Positions 39,834 to 49,523 of a DNA stretch of 64,000 bases are shown piece by piece. The DNA lies in assembly GCF_003026475.1 (NCBI RefSeq), contig NZ_PYMC01000001.1:434001-498000 (forward strand), given 5' to 3'. The notes below the pieces were generated by a model. The model worked only from the letters and a program-made list of their open reading frames with translations. It made no database searches and had not been told where the DNA came from. Every line of letters starts with the position of its first letter. Positions within the stretch are counted from its first letter, which is position 1. Source of the DNA: Photobacterium lipolyticum. Lineage in GTDB: Bacteria; Pseudomonadota; Gammaproteobacteria; Enterobacterales; Vibrionaceae. A program made the position numbers and the translations under genes.

Positions 39834-40901
39834 ATGAAAAAGATGATTAATCATGTTGATAACGTCGTAAGAGAGCAACTAGAAGGGATCGCTAAGGCGC
39901 ACCCGGAGCTACAAGTAAATCTTGACCCTTTTTATATCCGTCGCAAAATACGCGGCAAGCCTAAAGTCGCATTAATTTCAGGCGGCGGTAGCGGTCACGA
40001 GCCAATGCATGGCGGCTATGTCGGTTATGGCATGTTAGACGGAGCATGCCCGGGTGAAATGTTTACTTCACCAACGCCGGATCAAATGTACGAATGTGGC
40101 CAGCAGGTTAATTCCGGAAAAGGGGTTCTGTTTTTAGTTAAAAACTATACCGGCGATGTGCTGAATTTTGAAACCGCCGTCGAGCTGCTTCATGGCGACG
40201 GCATTAAAGTTCAAGCCGCATTAATCGATGACGATGTCGCCGTAAAAGACAGTTTATACACTGCAGGTCGGCGCGGTGTCGCCGCTACCGTACTGGCAGA
40301 AAAAATATTGGGAGCTGCGACAGAAGAAGGTTACACCCTGGAGCAATGCACCAAACTAGCCAAACGCATCGCTAACCGTAGCCGCTCAATCGGTATTGCC
40401 CTCTCTGCCTGTACCGTGCCTGCAGTAGGTAAACCGGGCTTTGATTTGGCAGACAACGAAATTGAATTTGGTATCGGCATTCATGGCGAGCCCGGGATCA
40501 GACGAGCGCCTTTTACTGACAGCGACACCGTTACCACCGAGATGATGGCTGAAATATTTGATAACGCCCCATATCAACGCACCGTTCGCCACTGGAACAA
40601 CGACGCCGGAGAGTGGCAAGAAGAGAGCTGGACCACGGAAAGCCTGGATAGAGGCGATAAAGTGATTGTGCTGGTAAATAGCCTGGGCGGCACCCCTCTT
40701 TCTGAGCTCTATTGTGTCTTCCGTAAAGTCGCTGAATTACTTGAGCAACAAGGTATTACCATCAAGCGTAACCTAGTCGGCGCTTACTGCACATCACTTG
40801 ATATGCAAGGTGTCTCTATTACCGTTCTGAACGTCGATGATGAAATGCTGTCACTGTGGGATCGGCCCGTAAATACACCAGCACTACGCTGGGGCTGTTA
40901 G
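39834..40901 (+). CDS. dhaK: Dihydroxyacetone kinase subunit DhaK
   Basis: Substrate-binding subunit of the PTS-dependent dihydroxyacetone kinase. The 355-residue protein has SGGGSGHEPMH, the DIDDDVAVKD-like IDDDVAVKDSLYT segment, and the His that binds dihydroxyacetone covalently in GIGIHGEPG (about residue 217). I begin at the second of two adjacent ATGs, the family start, 8 bases after AAGGA. It leads a dhaKLM operon. No dhaR-type regulator is visible nearby. Confidence 0.95.
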   Translation: MKKMINHVDNVVREQLEGIAKAHPELQVNLDPFYIRRKIRGKPKVALISGGGSGHEPMHGGYVGYGMLDGACPGEMFTSPTPDQMYECGQQVNSGKGVLFLVKNYTGDVLNFETAVELLHGDGIKVQAALIDDDVAVKDSLYTAGRRGVAATVLAEKILGAATEEGYTLEQCTKLAKRIANRSRSIGIALSACTVPAVGKPGFDLADNEIEFGIGIHGEPGIRRAPFTDSDTVTTEMMAEIFDNAPYQRTVRHWNNDAGEWQEESWTTESLDRGDKVIVLVNSLGGTPLSELYCVFRKVAELLEQQGITIKRNLVGAYCTSLDMQGVSITVLNVDDEMLSLWDRPVNTPALRWGC

Positions 40902-40926
40902 CTAAAGCAAATGAAGGAGGCCCGGC

Positions 40927-41559
40927 ATGATAGTGACTAAGCAGCAGATTGTGAAATGGCTGGAAACCGCCGCTGATATTTTTGCCCGGCAAGAGAATTT
41001 TCTCACCGAGTTAGACCGCAAGATTGGCGATGCCGACCATGGCTTAAATATGAATCGTGGTTTTCGCAAAGTGATGGAAAAGCTCCCTGCCGTGGCCGAC
41101 AAAGACATTGGTAGCATATTAAAAGCCACCGGAATGACACTGCTGTCAAGCATCGGCGGTGCCAGCGGGCCGCTATATGGCACCTTCTTCATTCGCGCAG
41201 CCTCCAGCGTGATGGGAAAAGAAGAACTGACATTAGAGGAGCTTGTGACAATGCTCGATGACGGTGTCAAAGGCGTGCAGCTACGAGGTAAGGCTGTCGC
41301 GGGCGATAAAACCATGGTTGACACCTGGCTCGCGGTGATCAACAGCCTACGGCAGCAACCAGGTAGTGGAATGGACCTCGCGCTGGAACACGCAGCACAA
41401 GCGGCTGAACAAGGCATGAAAGCCACTATAGAAATGCAAGCTCGTAAAGGGCGGGCAAGCTATCTGGGTGAACGCTCTATCGGCCACCAAGATCCCGGTG
41501 CAACCTCGTCATACTTCTTATTTACCGCCCTGTGTGACAATGTATTACTGTCACGGTAA
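40927..41559 (+). CDS. dhaL: Dihydroxyacetone kinase subunit DhaL
   Basis: ADP-binding subunit, which takes phosphate from DhaM and passes it to dihydroxyacetone on DhaK. At 210 residues it carries the Mg-binding Asp trio in KIGDADHG (Asp33, 35 region), SIGGASGPLYG and RSIGHQDPGATS. A strong AAGGAGG site precedes the ATG. It sits 25 bases after dhaK. Confidence 0.95.
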   Translation: MIVTKQQIVKWLETAADIFARQENFLTELDRKIGDADHGLNMNRGFRKVMEKLPAVADKDIGSILKATGMTLLSSIGGASGPLYGTFFIRAASSVMGKEELTLEELVTMLDDGVKGVQLRGKAVAGDKTMVDTWLAVINSLRQQPGSGMDLALEHAAQAAEQGMKATIEMQARKGRASYLGERSIGHQDPGATSSYFLFTALCDNVLLSR

Positions 41560-41578
41560 GGTCTAACCAAGGTTTAAC

Positions 41579-42418
41579 ATGGTAAATATTGTCATTGTTT
41601 CTCATAGCCAGCGTTTAGCTGAAGGCGTTGCAGAGCTGGCCGCTCAAATGACCCAGGGACGAGTCAAAATGGCTATTGCCGCTGGTATCGACGATCCCGA
41701 CAACGACAACGGCAAAGACATCGGTACCGATGCCGTTGCTGTGATGTCAGCCATTGAGCAGGTCTATTGCGCAGACGGGGTATTGGTGCTGGTTGATATG
41801 GGCAGTGCCATTCTCAGTGCTGATATGGCACTGGAATTACTCGGTAGTGAACAGGCTAAAGCCGTATACGTCTGTGCCGCACCACTGGTTGAAGGCTCTA
41901 TTGCCGCCAGTATCGCCGCCGCCGCGGGCATGACGATCGAGCAAGTGATCCATGAAGCCCACGGTGCGCTCGCCGCCAAATACCAACAACTGAATCAAAC
42001 CATGCCGCTCCCCCCAGAAATATCATCAGTTGCATCTCCCGCAGCTGCGCCTCTCTCTTCTGCTTCTATTTCTACTGATAGCCGCAAAGCGGTGATCCCG
42101 CAGCCTGCTGAGCAATTGCAGTTTTCATGGCAGATCCAAAATCCACACGGCATTCACCTCCGTTCGGCCGCTGCGATTGTCACCGCCGTCAGTCCGTTTG
42201 ATGCCGACGTATGGCTCAGCAAAGGCGATCAGCAGATCAATGCCAAAAGCATCAATAAGATCGCCCTGCTTGGCCTTAAGCATCACGACACAGTGATTTG
42301 CATCACCCGGGGAAAAGAAGCGGTGCAAGCCCTCAATGCATTTCGGGCGCTGGCCCAAAGGCATTTCGGAGAAGACTTTTCCGGCGAAGGCTTTCACAGA
42401 GAAGATATGGCTCAGTAA
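41579..42418 (+). CDS. dhaM: Phosphotransfer subunit DhaM (EIIA-Dha plus HPr)
   Basis: Relays phosphate from the PTS to DhaL. The N-terminal EIIA-type domain (about 1-135) has active His9 in VIVSHS. A Pro/Ala/Ser linker (about 140-175) leads to an HPr domain with active His193 in NPHGIHLRS. The E. coli protein also has part of enzyme I at its C-terminus; this one stops after HPr (279 residues), so it needs separate EI. AAGG precedes the ATG. Convergent with the small gene at 42550. Confidence 0.93.
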   Translation: MVNIVIVSHSQRLAEGVAELAAQMTQGRVKMAIAAGIDDPDNDNGKDIGTDAVAVMSAIEQVYCADGVLVLVDMGSAILSADMALELLGSEQAKAVYVCAAPLVEGSIAASIAAAAGMTIEQVIHEAHGALAAKYQQLNQTMPLPPEISSVASPAAAPLSSASISTDSRKAVIPQPAEQLQFSWQIQNPHGIHLRSAAAIVTAVSPFDADVWLSKGDQQINAKSINKIALLGLKHHDTVICITRGKEAVQALNAFRALAQRHFGEDFSGEGFHREDMAQ

Positions 42419-42549
42419 AATGAGCAGGCTGATTTACCGTAACCAAAATTGTCGAATGCAATTTTCATATTTTTATCATGGGAGTTTTTCTGGTTCCAAT
42501 TCTGCCAATCAGCCGCGTTTCAGATCAACGCCGGAAAAATGAAGCAGAC

Positions 42550-42723
42550 TCATTTATTCATTTTATCCGGGTGTTCCATATCACCAAGATGTTCTGTATG
42601 GCGTTTTTGCTCCTCGGCTTGTTTTTCATGCAGGGCATCAATCAATTTCCGGTTTAGTTCAGCAAAATAGATATCTTCTGCAGCCTTTCCCTTCAGGCGC
42701 ATACTCTCAGTGAAGTCAGCCAT
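42550..42723 (-). CDS. 57-residue conserved-looking small protein
   Basis: It starts at MADFTESMRLKGKAAEDIYF, 8 bases after a good GAGG site. The whole protein is helical and charged, and its AEDIYFAELNRKLIDALHEKQ stretch resembles small proteins I have seen in other Proteobacteria annotated as hypothetical. It is the last gene of the minus-strand redox operon, 115 bases after the ferredoxin-domain gene. No function is known. Confidence 0.7.
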   Translation of the reverse strand: MADFTESMRLKGKAAEDIYFAELNRKLIDALHEKQAEEQKRHTEHLGDMEHPDKMNK

Positions 42724-42838
42724 GTTGTATGCCTCAAATAACCCACACACCTTAATAGTAGCTTATGACACCTGAGTTAGGCCGTATCTACATTAATAGA
42801 CACAGCCAGAATAAAAGGAAAATTCGTGTATTCAGAGA

Positions 42839-45037
42839 CTAAGTGCTGAAAGGCTCTGCACGTGCTATCAGCTTTTCCAGCCCGGGTTCATCAAGGTTTA
42901 TGGGTTTTCCGGGGTGGATAATGGAGACTTGGCAGTTTTCGGCGGCTTCAACCAGTTCACGATAGCTGCCCGCTTCCGGATTGGCGATATACGCTCGCTT
43001 GTTTTCGTCGTAGGCGAACATCCGGTCGTTAAGCTCGGTGCACTCGTTACAACTGGTGCAGCGAATGGTCTCAATCCAGGGAGCATCGGAGGAAATCGCG
43101 GGATCTTGATCGGGAGCGATTTGCGCTGTTGCTTCAATGGCGGCGGGTGCTTGTTGCGATCCCGTATTCACGGTTTCGTCTGATGTGGTTGTGGTGGTCG
43201 CCAGAGCTAACGCCTTCAATGCATGGGAATTATTGATCCCACCCAGTTCCTGCAGGTTACGCCACAGGTCACGACAGCGTTTTGCCGCGTCGATAAGCTT
43301 GATATCGCAGACTGCCCGGTGAATCACGTCGTCTTCGTCGATCAACAGCACATAGGGCACCTTGCCTTTACGCGAATTTGAATCGAGATCCAGAAATGCG
43401 TCTACGGGCAGCATATTACTGCTCCAGTACGCGGGCTCAATACACGCGAAGTGCTCTGCGAAGCGACTGTCGCAGGCGATAAAATCAAGCAGGGTAAATG
43501 CGGTCTCTTCTCTATAGCCGTTTAGTTCAGAATCTTCGAACTTAAGCTGATGTCTCGGCCAGTCTTGTTCTGCTCTGGGGTTACCAACAAGGTGGAATCG
43601 TGATGCCATATCTTCGCCACAAGCCGGGTCGAAAACAAAGCAGGGAAAAGCACGAGATTCGGTGGCTGCGGCGGCGGTAAGATAACAAGGCTGTTTAGCC
43701 TTCCCCGGGGAATAGACACTGAACAGGGCCGGTAAGTCGCTGGCCAGCCCCTTCATAACGTGCTCACGTAACGGGTAAAGCGATGAAGCAGCCGACTGCA
43801 GCACGAATACGGTATTCAGGCCCAAGGCCATCCGTGCCAGCTGCTGGCCTTGGGTACCGAAAGTCAATTGGCCCGGCGCCGTTGACAGCTCACCGATAAT
43901 ATTCTCTGTCTGGGCGATGATCTTGAAAGGCAATCCGCTGCGTAGGATATCAAGCACGGCGTGCTGATCCGCGGCATCAATTTTATCTCCAAGAACCACC
44001 AGATAAGACGGAAATTGCGCCAGTTCTTCGGGTCCCAATTGATTCTGGTCAAATCGACGATAGAAGCTATCGTGCTGTGATTCGTCATAACGGTTTTCAA
44101 TTTCTAACTCGGCGATGCTGATTGCCTTAACGAGCATCGCCATCTCAGGCAAACGCGTCCGGAAAGCCTCAAGTGCCAGCTCGCAGCTTTCGAAAGCAAA
44201 GCTGAATGAGTTTTTGCCACCACTGTTGGTGACAAAACGCTGGGACTTGAAGACCGCCATGGCCTCTCTGATCCGGAGTGAGCGTTTTTTCGGCAGAGGT
44301 TCACCAACGGGCGCTGATTTCAGAATGCGGGCCATGGCCTGGAAATCAAACTCGACCTTGTCGCCAGTACCCACAGAGCGTTCGAGATGTCCGGCATCAC
44401 GGGCCTCGCTGGAACGCAGGTAATCGATACGCAGGATATCTGACAGTTTCTGCATCAGGTAATCGATCCGGGAACACAGTTGCATCGATTTCACACGCTG
44501 GCTCTGCTCCCATCCGTGGGTGAACACCCGTTTTGGAAACTCAGCATCGCAGTCGATGATTTCTCCATCGAAGTCCAATTCTGCGTGTGCTTTGGCGAGG
44601 TTTTCACCTAGCGTTGAGCGCATCGTTTCGCTCACCTCTAGCTGCAGCTTTAGCCTCGCCCCTTCCCATAAAGACGACAGGGAACCATTTAGCCCCTGGC
44701 TCACCAGATTCCTGATTTCCTGCTCCTGGTTGAGAACCTGACGCCGCCGCTCTTCGCCCTTAATGCCCCGTGGCGCGACTTTCTGTAAGCTGCCATCGAT
44801 AGTGTCGGCCAGAGACCTTACCCATTCTTGGCCCTGGTTGTCGTGTACCAGGATCAGCGGGAAGTCATAGCGAAGTCGCGACAGATCGTGATAATTTGCA
44901 AACAGAGCTGGCCGCAACAACTGGAAGCAATTTCTTTCGACGGGCAATCCCGTGCAGTCACCGAGCTGATAAAAAGCGACCAGATTAATGCTGGGAACCG
45001 CAGTTGCGCGCGGTAAAGAAGCTGTTACCAAGTTCAT
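42839..45037 (-). CDS. 732-residue protein with C-terminal ferredoxin module
   Basis: A large protein I cannot assign to a named family. Residues 1 to about 600 have no recognised motif but are rich in charged helices, with an FDPACGEDMASRF segment and a DIKLIDAAKRCRDLW stretch. An Ala/Thr-rich linker leads to a C-terminal module with C-x2-C-x2-C (CTSCNEC) and a later Cys in AENCQVSIIHPG, spacing fit for one [4Fe-4S] cluster. The ATG overlaps the stop of the beta-subunit gene by 4 bases and has AAAGGAG. By context it could be an electron acceptor or scaffold for the oxidoreductase. Confidence 0.75.
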   Translation of the reverse strand: MNLVTASLPRATAVPSINLVAFYQLGDCTGLPVERNCFQLLRPALFANYHDLSRLRYDFPLILVHDNQGQEWVRSLADTIDGSLQKVAPRGIKGEERRRQVLNQEQEIRNLVSQGLNGSLSSLWEGARLKLQLEVSETMRSTLGENLAKAHAELDFDGEIIDCDAEFPKRVFTHGWEQSQRVKSMQLCSRIDYLMQKLSDILRIDYLRSSEARDAGHLERSVGTGDKVEFDFQAMARILKSAPVGEPLPKKRSLRIREAMAVFKSQRFVTNSGGKNSFSFAFESCELALEAFRTRLPEMAMLVKAISIAELEIENRYDESQHDSFYRRFDQNQLGPEELAQFPSYLVVLGDKIDAADQHAVLDILRSGLPFKIIAQTENIIGELSTAPGQLTFGTQGQQLARMALGLNTVFVLQSAASSLYPLREHVMKGLASDLPALFSVYSPGKAKQPCYLTAAAATESRAFPCFVFDPACGEDMASRFHLVGNPRAEQDWPRHQLKFEDSELNGYREETAFTLLDFIACDSRFAEHFACIEPAYWSSNMLPVDAFLDLDSNSRKGKVPYVLLIDEDDVIHRAVCDIKLIDAAKRCRDLWRNLQELGGINNSHALKALALATTTTTSDETVNTGSQQAPAAIEATAQIAPDQDPAISSDAPWIETIRCTSCNECTELNDRMFAYDENKRAYIANPEAGSYRELVEAAENCQVSIIHPGKPINLDEPGLEKLIARAEPFST

Positions 45038-46008
45038 ATTGTTGCTCCTTTGGGGTTAATGGTCACTTTGTCGAACTCGGCCTCAAGGAAGTCGCTCACC
45101 CCCTCAGAGGTATTCATTGTGTCCGGAACTTGCAGTTCTTCATAACAGGGGATATTCGGGTTCTTATACAATATCCCTACCGGTATCGGGTCGTGGCCCG
45201 AGGCGATTTCGCGAGCCCGATTGCGGTCGGAGGGATCGTGGAGTTCCTGGTTGCGATATACCCGCCCTAGTTCCGGGCCAATATGGAGACCGTTGTCATG
45301 TTTGAGTAACAACATACGCTCAGGATCCCTTACCCAATCGTCGTAGCGGTGGGCCTGAAATTCCGGACAGCGCTGGAGTATCCGGACAAAGGAGAAGCCT
45401 TTGTGGCGAAAGGCCTGTTGAATAATATCGTGCGTAACATCTGGCATCCAGTCCGCAGCCTGGGCGACGAAAGAGGCGTTACTGATGCCCAGCGTTACGC
45501 TGATGGGGTTCAGTGGCTCCAGGCGTGAGCCTGTTGGCGTTGTATTGCTGATTTGGCCGATCTGTGATGTCGGTGAAGCCTGGTTCTTGGTCAGGCCGTA
45601 TATGCCGTTGTCCAGCACAATCGCGGTCATGTTCATGTTATAGCGAACCGCATGGATCCAGTGCGCCGTACCAATGCTGCAGCAGTCGCCGTCACCCATG
45701 ATCACGAATACGTTCAGATCCGGGCGCTTGATTTTGACACCCTCAGCGATCGGCAACGCTCGGCCATGCAAGCCATGAAAACCGTAGGTACTCATATAGT
45801 GCGGGAAGCGACTTGAGCATCCAATCCCGGAGACAAACACGGTCTTTTCTGGGGGCAGTTTTTCGTCACGGCACAGTCGTTGTACTGCGGTAAGCACGCC
45901 ATGATCACCACAACCGACACACCAGCGCGGCACGACGCACTGGTAGTCTTCGAGAACGTAATTATCGTCCAGTAAGTTTATCATGCAGGAAGAAATGGTC
46001 GTGTTCAT
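45034..46008 (-). CDS. 2-oxoacid:ferredoxin oxidoreductase, TPP-binding beta subunit
   Basis: The 324-residue subunit binds thiamine diphosphate and an iron-sulfur cluster. WCVGCGDHG at the N-terminus, SGIGCSSRFP, and the TPP motif GDGDCCSIG with the later NMTAIVLDNGIYGLTKNQ..SPTS mark it as KorB-like (2-oxoglutarate or related). Substrate specificity cannot be read from sequence. It overlaps both neighbours by 4 bases. Confidence 0.93.
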   Translation of the reverse strand: MNTTISSCMINLLDDNYVLEDYQCVVPRWCVGCGDHGVLTAVQRLCRDEKLPPEKTVFVSGIGCSSRFPHYMSTYGFHGLHGRALPIAEGVKIKRPDLNVFVIMGDGDCCSIGTAHWIHAVRYNMNMTAIVLDNGIYGLTKNQASPTSQIGQISNTTPTGSRLEPLNPISVTLGISNASFVAQAADWMPDVTHDIIQQAFRHKGFSFVRILQRCPEFQAHRYDDWVRDPERMLLLKHDNGLHIGPELGRVYRNQELHDPSDRNRAREIASGHDPIPVGILYKNPNIPCYEELQVPDTMNTSEGVSDFLEAEFDKVTINPKGATI

Positions 46009-47990
46009 GATTGCCCCTCCCGAGACTGCAGCTTGTCGATAATCACCCGTTCGACGGTTCCGGGTTTTAGCGCCTGCCCATTGACCTCTGAATAGCAGTC
46101 GATATCTACCAGGAATCTTGCTCTTAGCATCAGGGCAAGCTCAGTATAGCGGCGGTTGTCCTCATCGATTAGTTCGCTGTCAAGCCTGTCGGACCAATTG
46201 TTCTCGATGGTCATCACCTGTTTGAAACGTCCGAGCACCTCACGAATACCGGAGGCCATAGGTTGAATAAATTTCAGATGCAAGGAAGAAACCTGATAGC
46301 CTTTTACACGCATTCGGTCTACCGCTTCCTGAATTGCCCCCTTGGTGCTACCCCAACCGATCAACAGTAGATCGCCGTCCTCGGCGCCGTAAACCTCTGG
46401 TGTTTTCAGGGTCTTTTGCAATGCAGCCAGCTTAAGGCTCCGGTGTTTCACGCCTTCCACATTTGCTGCGCTGTTGTAAGCGACACAACTCTTGCGGTTA
46501 TGTGCCAAACCCGTCAGCGTATGCATACCGCCGGGTTGTCCCGGGATGAAGCGGCGAGCGATCCCGGTAAGAGGATCCCAGTCATAAGGCAGGGCGTCAT
46601 CAGGGACCGGGCTTTGGTCAAAGGGTGGAGCATGCCAGTCTTTGCTATAGACGGGGCGTGGAAATGGCTGCTGAGCCGATGCCAGATTGGCGTCAGACAA
46701 CACCACGACCACCACATTGAATGTTTCTGCGATCTTACGGGCAGTGATCACAGAGTAGAAGCAATCCTCGATGTCGGAGGTAGCAATGACCACTTTAGGA
46801 TTGTCACCATGGCCACCAAAACTGGCAAACAACAGATCCGACTGCTCGGTTTTGGTTGGCAGGCCGGTACTGGGACCGCCGCGCATGACGTTGACGACCA
46901 CGAGCGGAATTTCTGCCATAACTGCCAGTCCCAATGCCTCCTGTTTAAGGGAAAAACCAGGGCCCGAGGTTATTGTTACCGCGCATTTCCCCGCATAGGA
47001 TGCGCCGATGGCGAACGCGCATGCAGCAATTTCGTCTTCTGCCTGATGTACCAGGCCACCGGTTTTACTGAATACTTCGCTGAGGTAATGGGATGCCGAG
47101 GTTGCCGGCGTGATCGGGTACATCGCGCAGACTTCCATACCTGATGCCACGACACCCATACCGATAGCAACATTGCCGTTGACGACGATCTGGGGCTCTG
47201 TGACCGTTGAGGGCGGGATCTTATAGCGGATATCGAGATGATCGGCAGCCCAGTGATAACCGGCTTCCAGCAGTCCGATATTGGCGTTGACTATGATTTC
47301 GCTTTTTTTCCTGAAGATACTGGCAACCTGGTTGCGTCCATCCTGCAGATCCAGCGAGTAGATATGGCATAACATCCCCAACACAAACATGTTTTTACCG
47401 CGCCGCGGCTCACTGACCAACTTCAGGCATTCTTGTTCCATCGGGATTTCGCGGATGTCATAACCTCCTTGGACCATTTCGTCCACAGCATCGGCGTACA
47501 TTGCCGCTATGGCCGGATCCGGATGGGTCTTCCACTTGTTTTCCAATAGCACGGTGCAGCCGGGTTTTAATTCATGCTCTCGTGCTCTGCGTAGCATGAC
47601 CTGGTCATTAAACGCGATCATCAAATCTGCCTCGTCACCACCGTTGCTCATCTTGCGTGATGCCAAACGGATCCGGTTGCCGCTGGCACCCTCAATACTG
47701 CGTGCCGGCGGTTGTATTTCTGCAGGAATGATCTCGACGGTCCAAATACTATTACCCGAGCGGGCGGCAATTGTGCCAAAAGACTGGCCGCATTTTTGAG
47801 CCCCTTCACCGGAATCACTGACAATTTCCACGGTGTGCTCTTCCAGAACCACTGGGGATTGGCGCTTACCGACTGCATCTATTGGCTGGATCTCGACAGT
47901 TTGAGTATCGGACGGACTGTCAGCGCGAAGATCACTCACCGGCACATTGGCTCTGCCTATAACGGCGTTGTCTGTAAATAAAGTCTTCAT
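46005..47990 (-). CDS. 2-oxoacid:ferredoxin oxidoreductase, fused gamma-alpha subunit
   Basis: The 661-residue protein fuses a gamma domain (about 45-230; EIVSDSGEGAQKCGQ is its typical start) to an alpha pyrimidine-binding domain (about 265-640) with MYPITPATSASHYL, SGPGFSLKQEALG and RGGPSTGLPTKTEQSDL. This is the KorA layout. About 45 residues before the gamma domain are unlike typical members and could be a lineage extension. With the beta subunit it would decarboxylate a 2-oxoacid to its acyl-CoA and reduce ferredoxin. Confidence 0.93.
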   Translation of the reverse strand: MKTLFTDNAVIGRANVPVSDLRADSPSDTQTVEIQPIDAVGKRQSPVVLEEHTVEIVSDSGEGAQKCGQSFGTIAARSGNSIWTVEIIPAEIQPPARSIEGASGNRIRLASRKMSNGGDEADLMIAFNDQVMLRRAREHELKPGCTVLLENKWKTHPDPAIAAMYADAVDEMVQGGYDIREIPMEQECLKLVSEPRRGKNMFVLGMLCHIYSLDLQDGRNQVASIFRKKSEIIVNANIGLLEAGYHWAADHLDIRYKIPPSTVTEPQIVVNGNVAIGMGVVASGMEVCAMYPITPATSASHYLSEVFSKTGGLVHQAEDEIAACAFAIGASYAGKCAVTITSGPGFSLKQEALGLAVMAEIPLVVVNVMRGGPSTGLPTKTEQSDLLFASFGGHGDNPKVVIATSDIEDCFYSVITARKIAETFNVVVVVLSDANLASAQQPFPRPVYSKDWHAPPFDQSPVPDDALPYDWDPLTGIARRFIPGQPGGMHTLTGLAHNRKSCVAYNSAANVEGVKHRSLKLAALQKTLKTPEVYGAEDGDLLLIGWGSTKGAIQEAVDRMRVKGYQVSSLHLKFIQPMASGIREVLGRFKQVMTIENNWSDRLDSELIDEDNRRYTELALMLRARFLVDIDCYSEVNGQALKPGTVERVIIDKLQSREGQS

Positions 47991-49501
47991 TCGGCCTCCT
48001 GCCTGGTGGTTACCCGGGTAAAATTATGCTCTTCGCGGACGATCCCAAACAGCGTATTTACCGGGGCTGACCGTTCATTCTGGTACACCACTTCGGTATC
48101 CCGAATTCCAAGGTATTGCTTCATTGACGCTGCCGCCTGGCGCCCCGCCCCCATTGCCAGGATCACGGTTGCTCCGCCGGTCACTATGTCCCCGCCGGCA
48201 TAAACGCCAGCAAATGAGGTGGCCATGCTCTCATCGGTTTCAATGAATCCCCGCATATTGAGTTTGATGTTGGACGTTCGTCCCATGATCGGATTCGCAC
48301 TGGTACCTATGGCATACACAACCGTGTCAGCTTCAAATTCAAATTCACTGCCCTCAACAGGTACGGGGCGCCGTCTTCCGGACTCATCGGGCTCCCCCAG
48401 TTCCATCCGGATACAACGCATACCCGCCACGTTGCCCTTGCCATCATCGAGGATCTCAAGCGGGTTGCTGAGCCAGTGGAACTCGACCCCTTCTTCTTCA
48501 GCGTGCTCGATTTCCTCGTTGCGGGCAGGGCTTTCCTCGATAGTACGGCGGTAAATGCAATAGACATTTTCAGCGCCCATGCGCAGCGATATGCGCATCG
48601 CATCCATCGCCGTGTTGCCTGAGCCGATTATCGCAACACGCTTGCCCAGTCCCAACGGTGTGTCGTGATTTGGGAAGTCCCCGGCTTGCATCAGGTTGCA
48701 ACGGGTTAACAACTCGTTGGCAGATAAAACACCGTTGAGAAACTCTCCCTGGATATTCATAAAACGGGGGGTGCCGGCACCAGTGCCGATAAAGACCGCA
48801 TCGAAGCCGAGCTCATTGATCATTTGGTCTATGGTAAACAGGCGGCCAACCAGGGTGTTGCATTCGATCTTGACACCCAGCTTGACCAGCTTGTCGATTT
48901 CGGCCGCGATCACGGTATCGGGCAGACGGAATTCAGGGATGCCATAGCGCAGCACACCTCCGGGTTTGTGGAAGGCTTCAAAAATAGTGACATCACAACC
49001 CGCCTTGGCCATGTCCGCCGCACAGGCGATACCAGCAGGCCCGGAGCCGACGACGCCGACCCGGTAACCATTGGGTTTTATGTAAGGGACATTGGACCAC
49101 CCCTTGTCGATGGCCTGATCGCCAACCCACCGTTCAAGCCGTCCAATAACGACCGGCTCCAGGGATTGGCCGACAGTACATACGCCTTCACATTGATTTT
49201 CTTGTGGACAGACCCGACCACAAATGGCTGCCAGCGGGTTGGCGTCGCTGAGGACGTCATAGGCACCACGGTAGTCCTTGTCGATAATTTTCTGGATGAA
49301 GCCAGGGATATCAATGTGCACCGGACACGCGGGCACACAGGCTGGTTTGGGGCACATCAGACAGCGTTCCGACTCGACCAAGGCGTCTTCCAGACTGTAG
49401 CCGATGGCGACTTCGTCAAAATTCGTTACACGCGTTGCTGGCGTTTGGACTGGCATCGGCGTACGGTCTTGAGGGATGGTTCTGATGGTTTTTTTTGCCA
49501 T
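47987..49501 (-). CDS. GltD/NfnB-like FAD-dependent oxidoreductase
   Basis: A 504-residue flavoprotein of the glutamate synthase small subunit/NfnB/SudA family. The N-terminal domain has the double cysteine clusters CLMCPKPAC..CPV and CGRVCPQENQCEGVC, which hold [4Fe-4S]. Two Rossmann motifs follow: GSGPAGIACA (FAD) and GSGNTAMDA (NAD(P)H), and the closing GDIVTGGATVILAMGAG. It would pair with the product of the preceding gene. AGAGGA precedes the ATG; the stop overlaps the next gene by 4 bases. Confidence 0.92.
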   Translation of the reverse strand: MAKKTIRTIPQDRTPMPVQTPATRVTNFDEVAIGYSLEDALVESERCLMCPKPACVPACPVHIDIPGFIQKIIDKDYRGAYDVLSDANPLAAICGRVCPQENQCEGVCTVGQSLEPVVIGRLERWVGDQAIDKGWSNVPYIKPNGYRVGVVGSGPAGIACAADMAKAGCDVTIFEAFHKPGGVLRYGIPEFRLPDTVIAAEIDKLVKLGVKIECNTLVGRLFTIDQMINELGFDAVFIGTGAGTPRFMNIQGEFLNGVLSANELLTRCNLMQAGDFPNHDTPLGLGKRVAIIGSGNTAMDAMRISLRMGAENVYCIYRRTIEESPARNEEIEHAEEEGVEFHWLSNPLEILDDGKGNVAGMRCIRMELGEPDESGRRRPVPVEGSEFEFEADTVVYAIGTSANPIMGRTSNIKLNMRGFIETDESMATSFAGVYAGGDIVTGGATVILAMGAGRQAAASMKQYLGIRDTEVVYQNERSAPVNTLFGIVREEHNFTRVTTRQEAE

Positions 49502-49523
49502 GGTCAGATCCTCTTTTTACATC

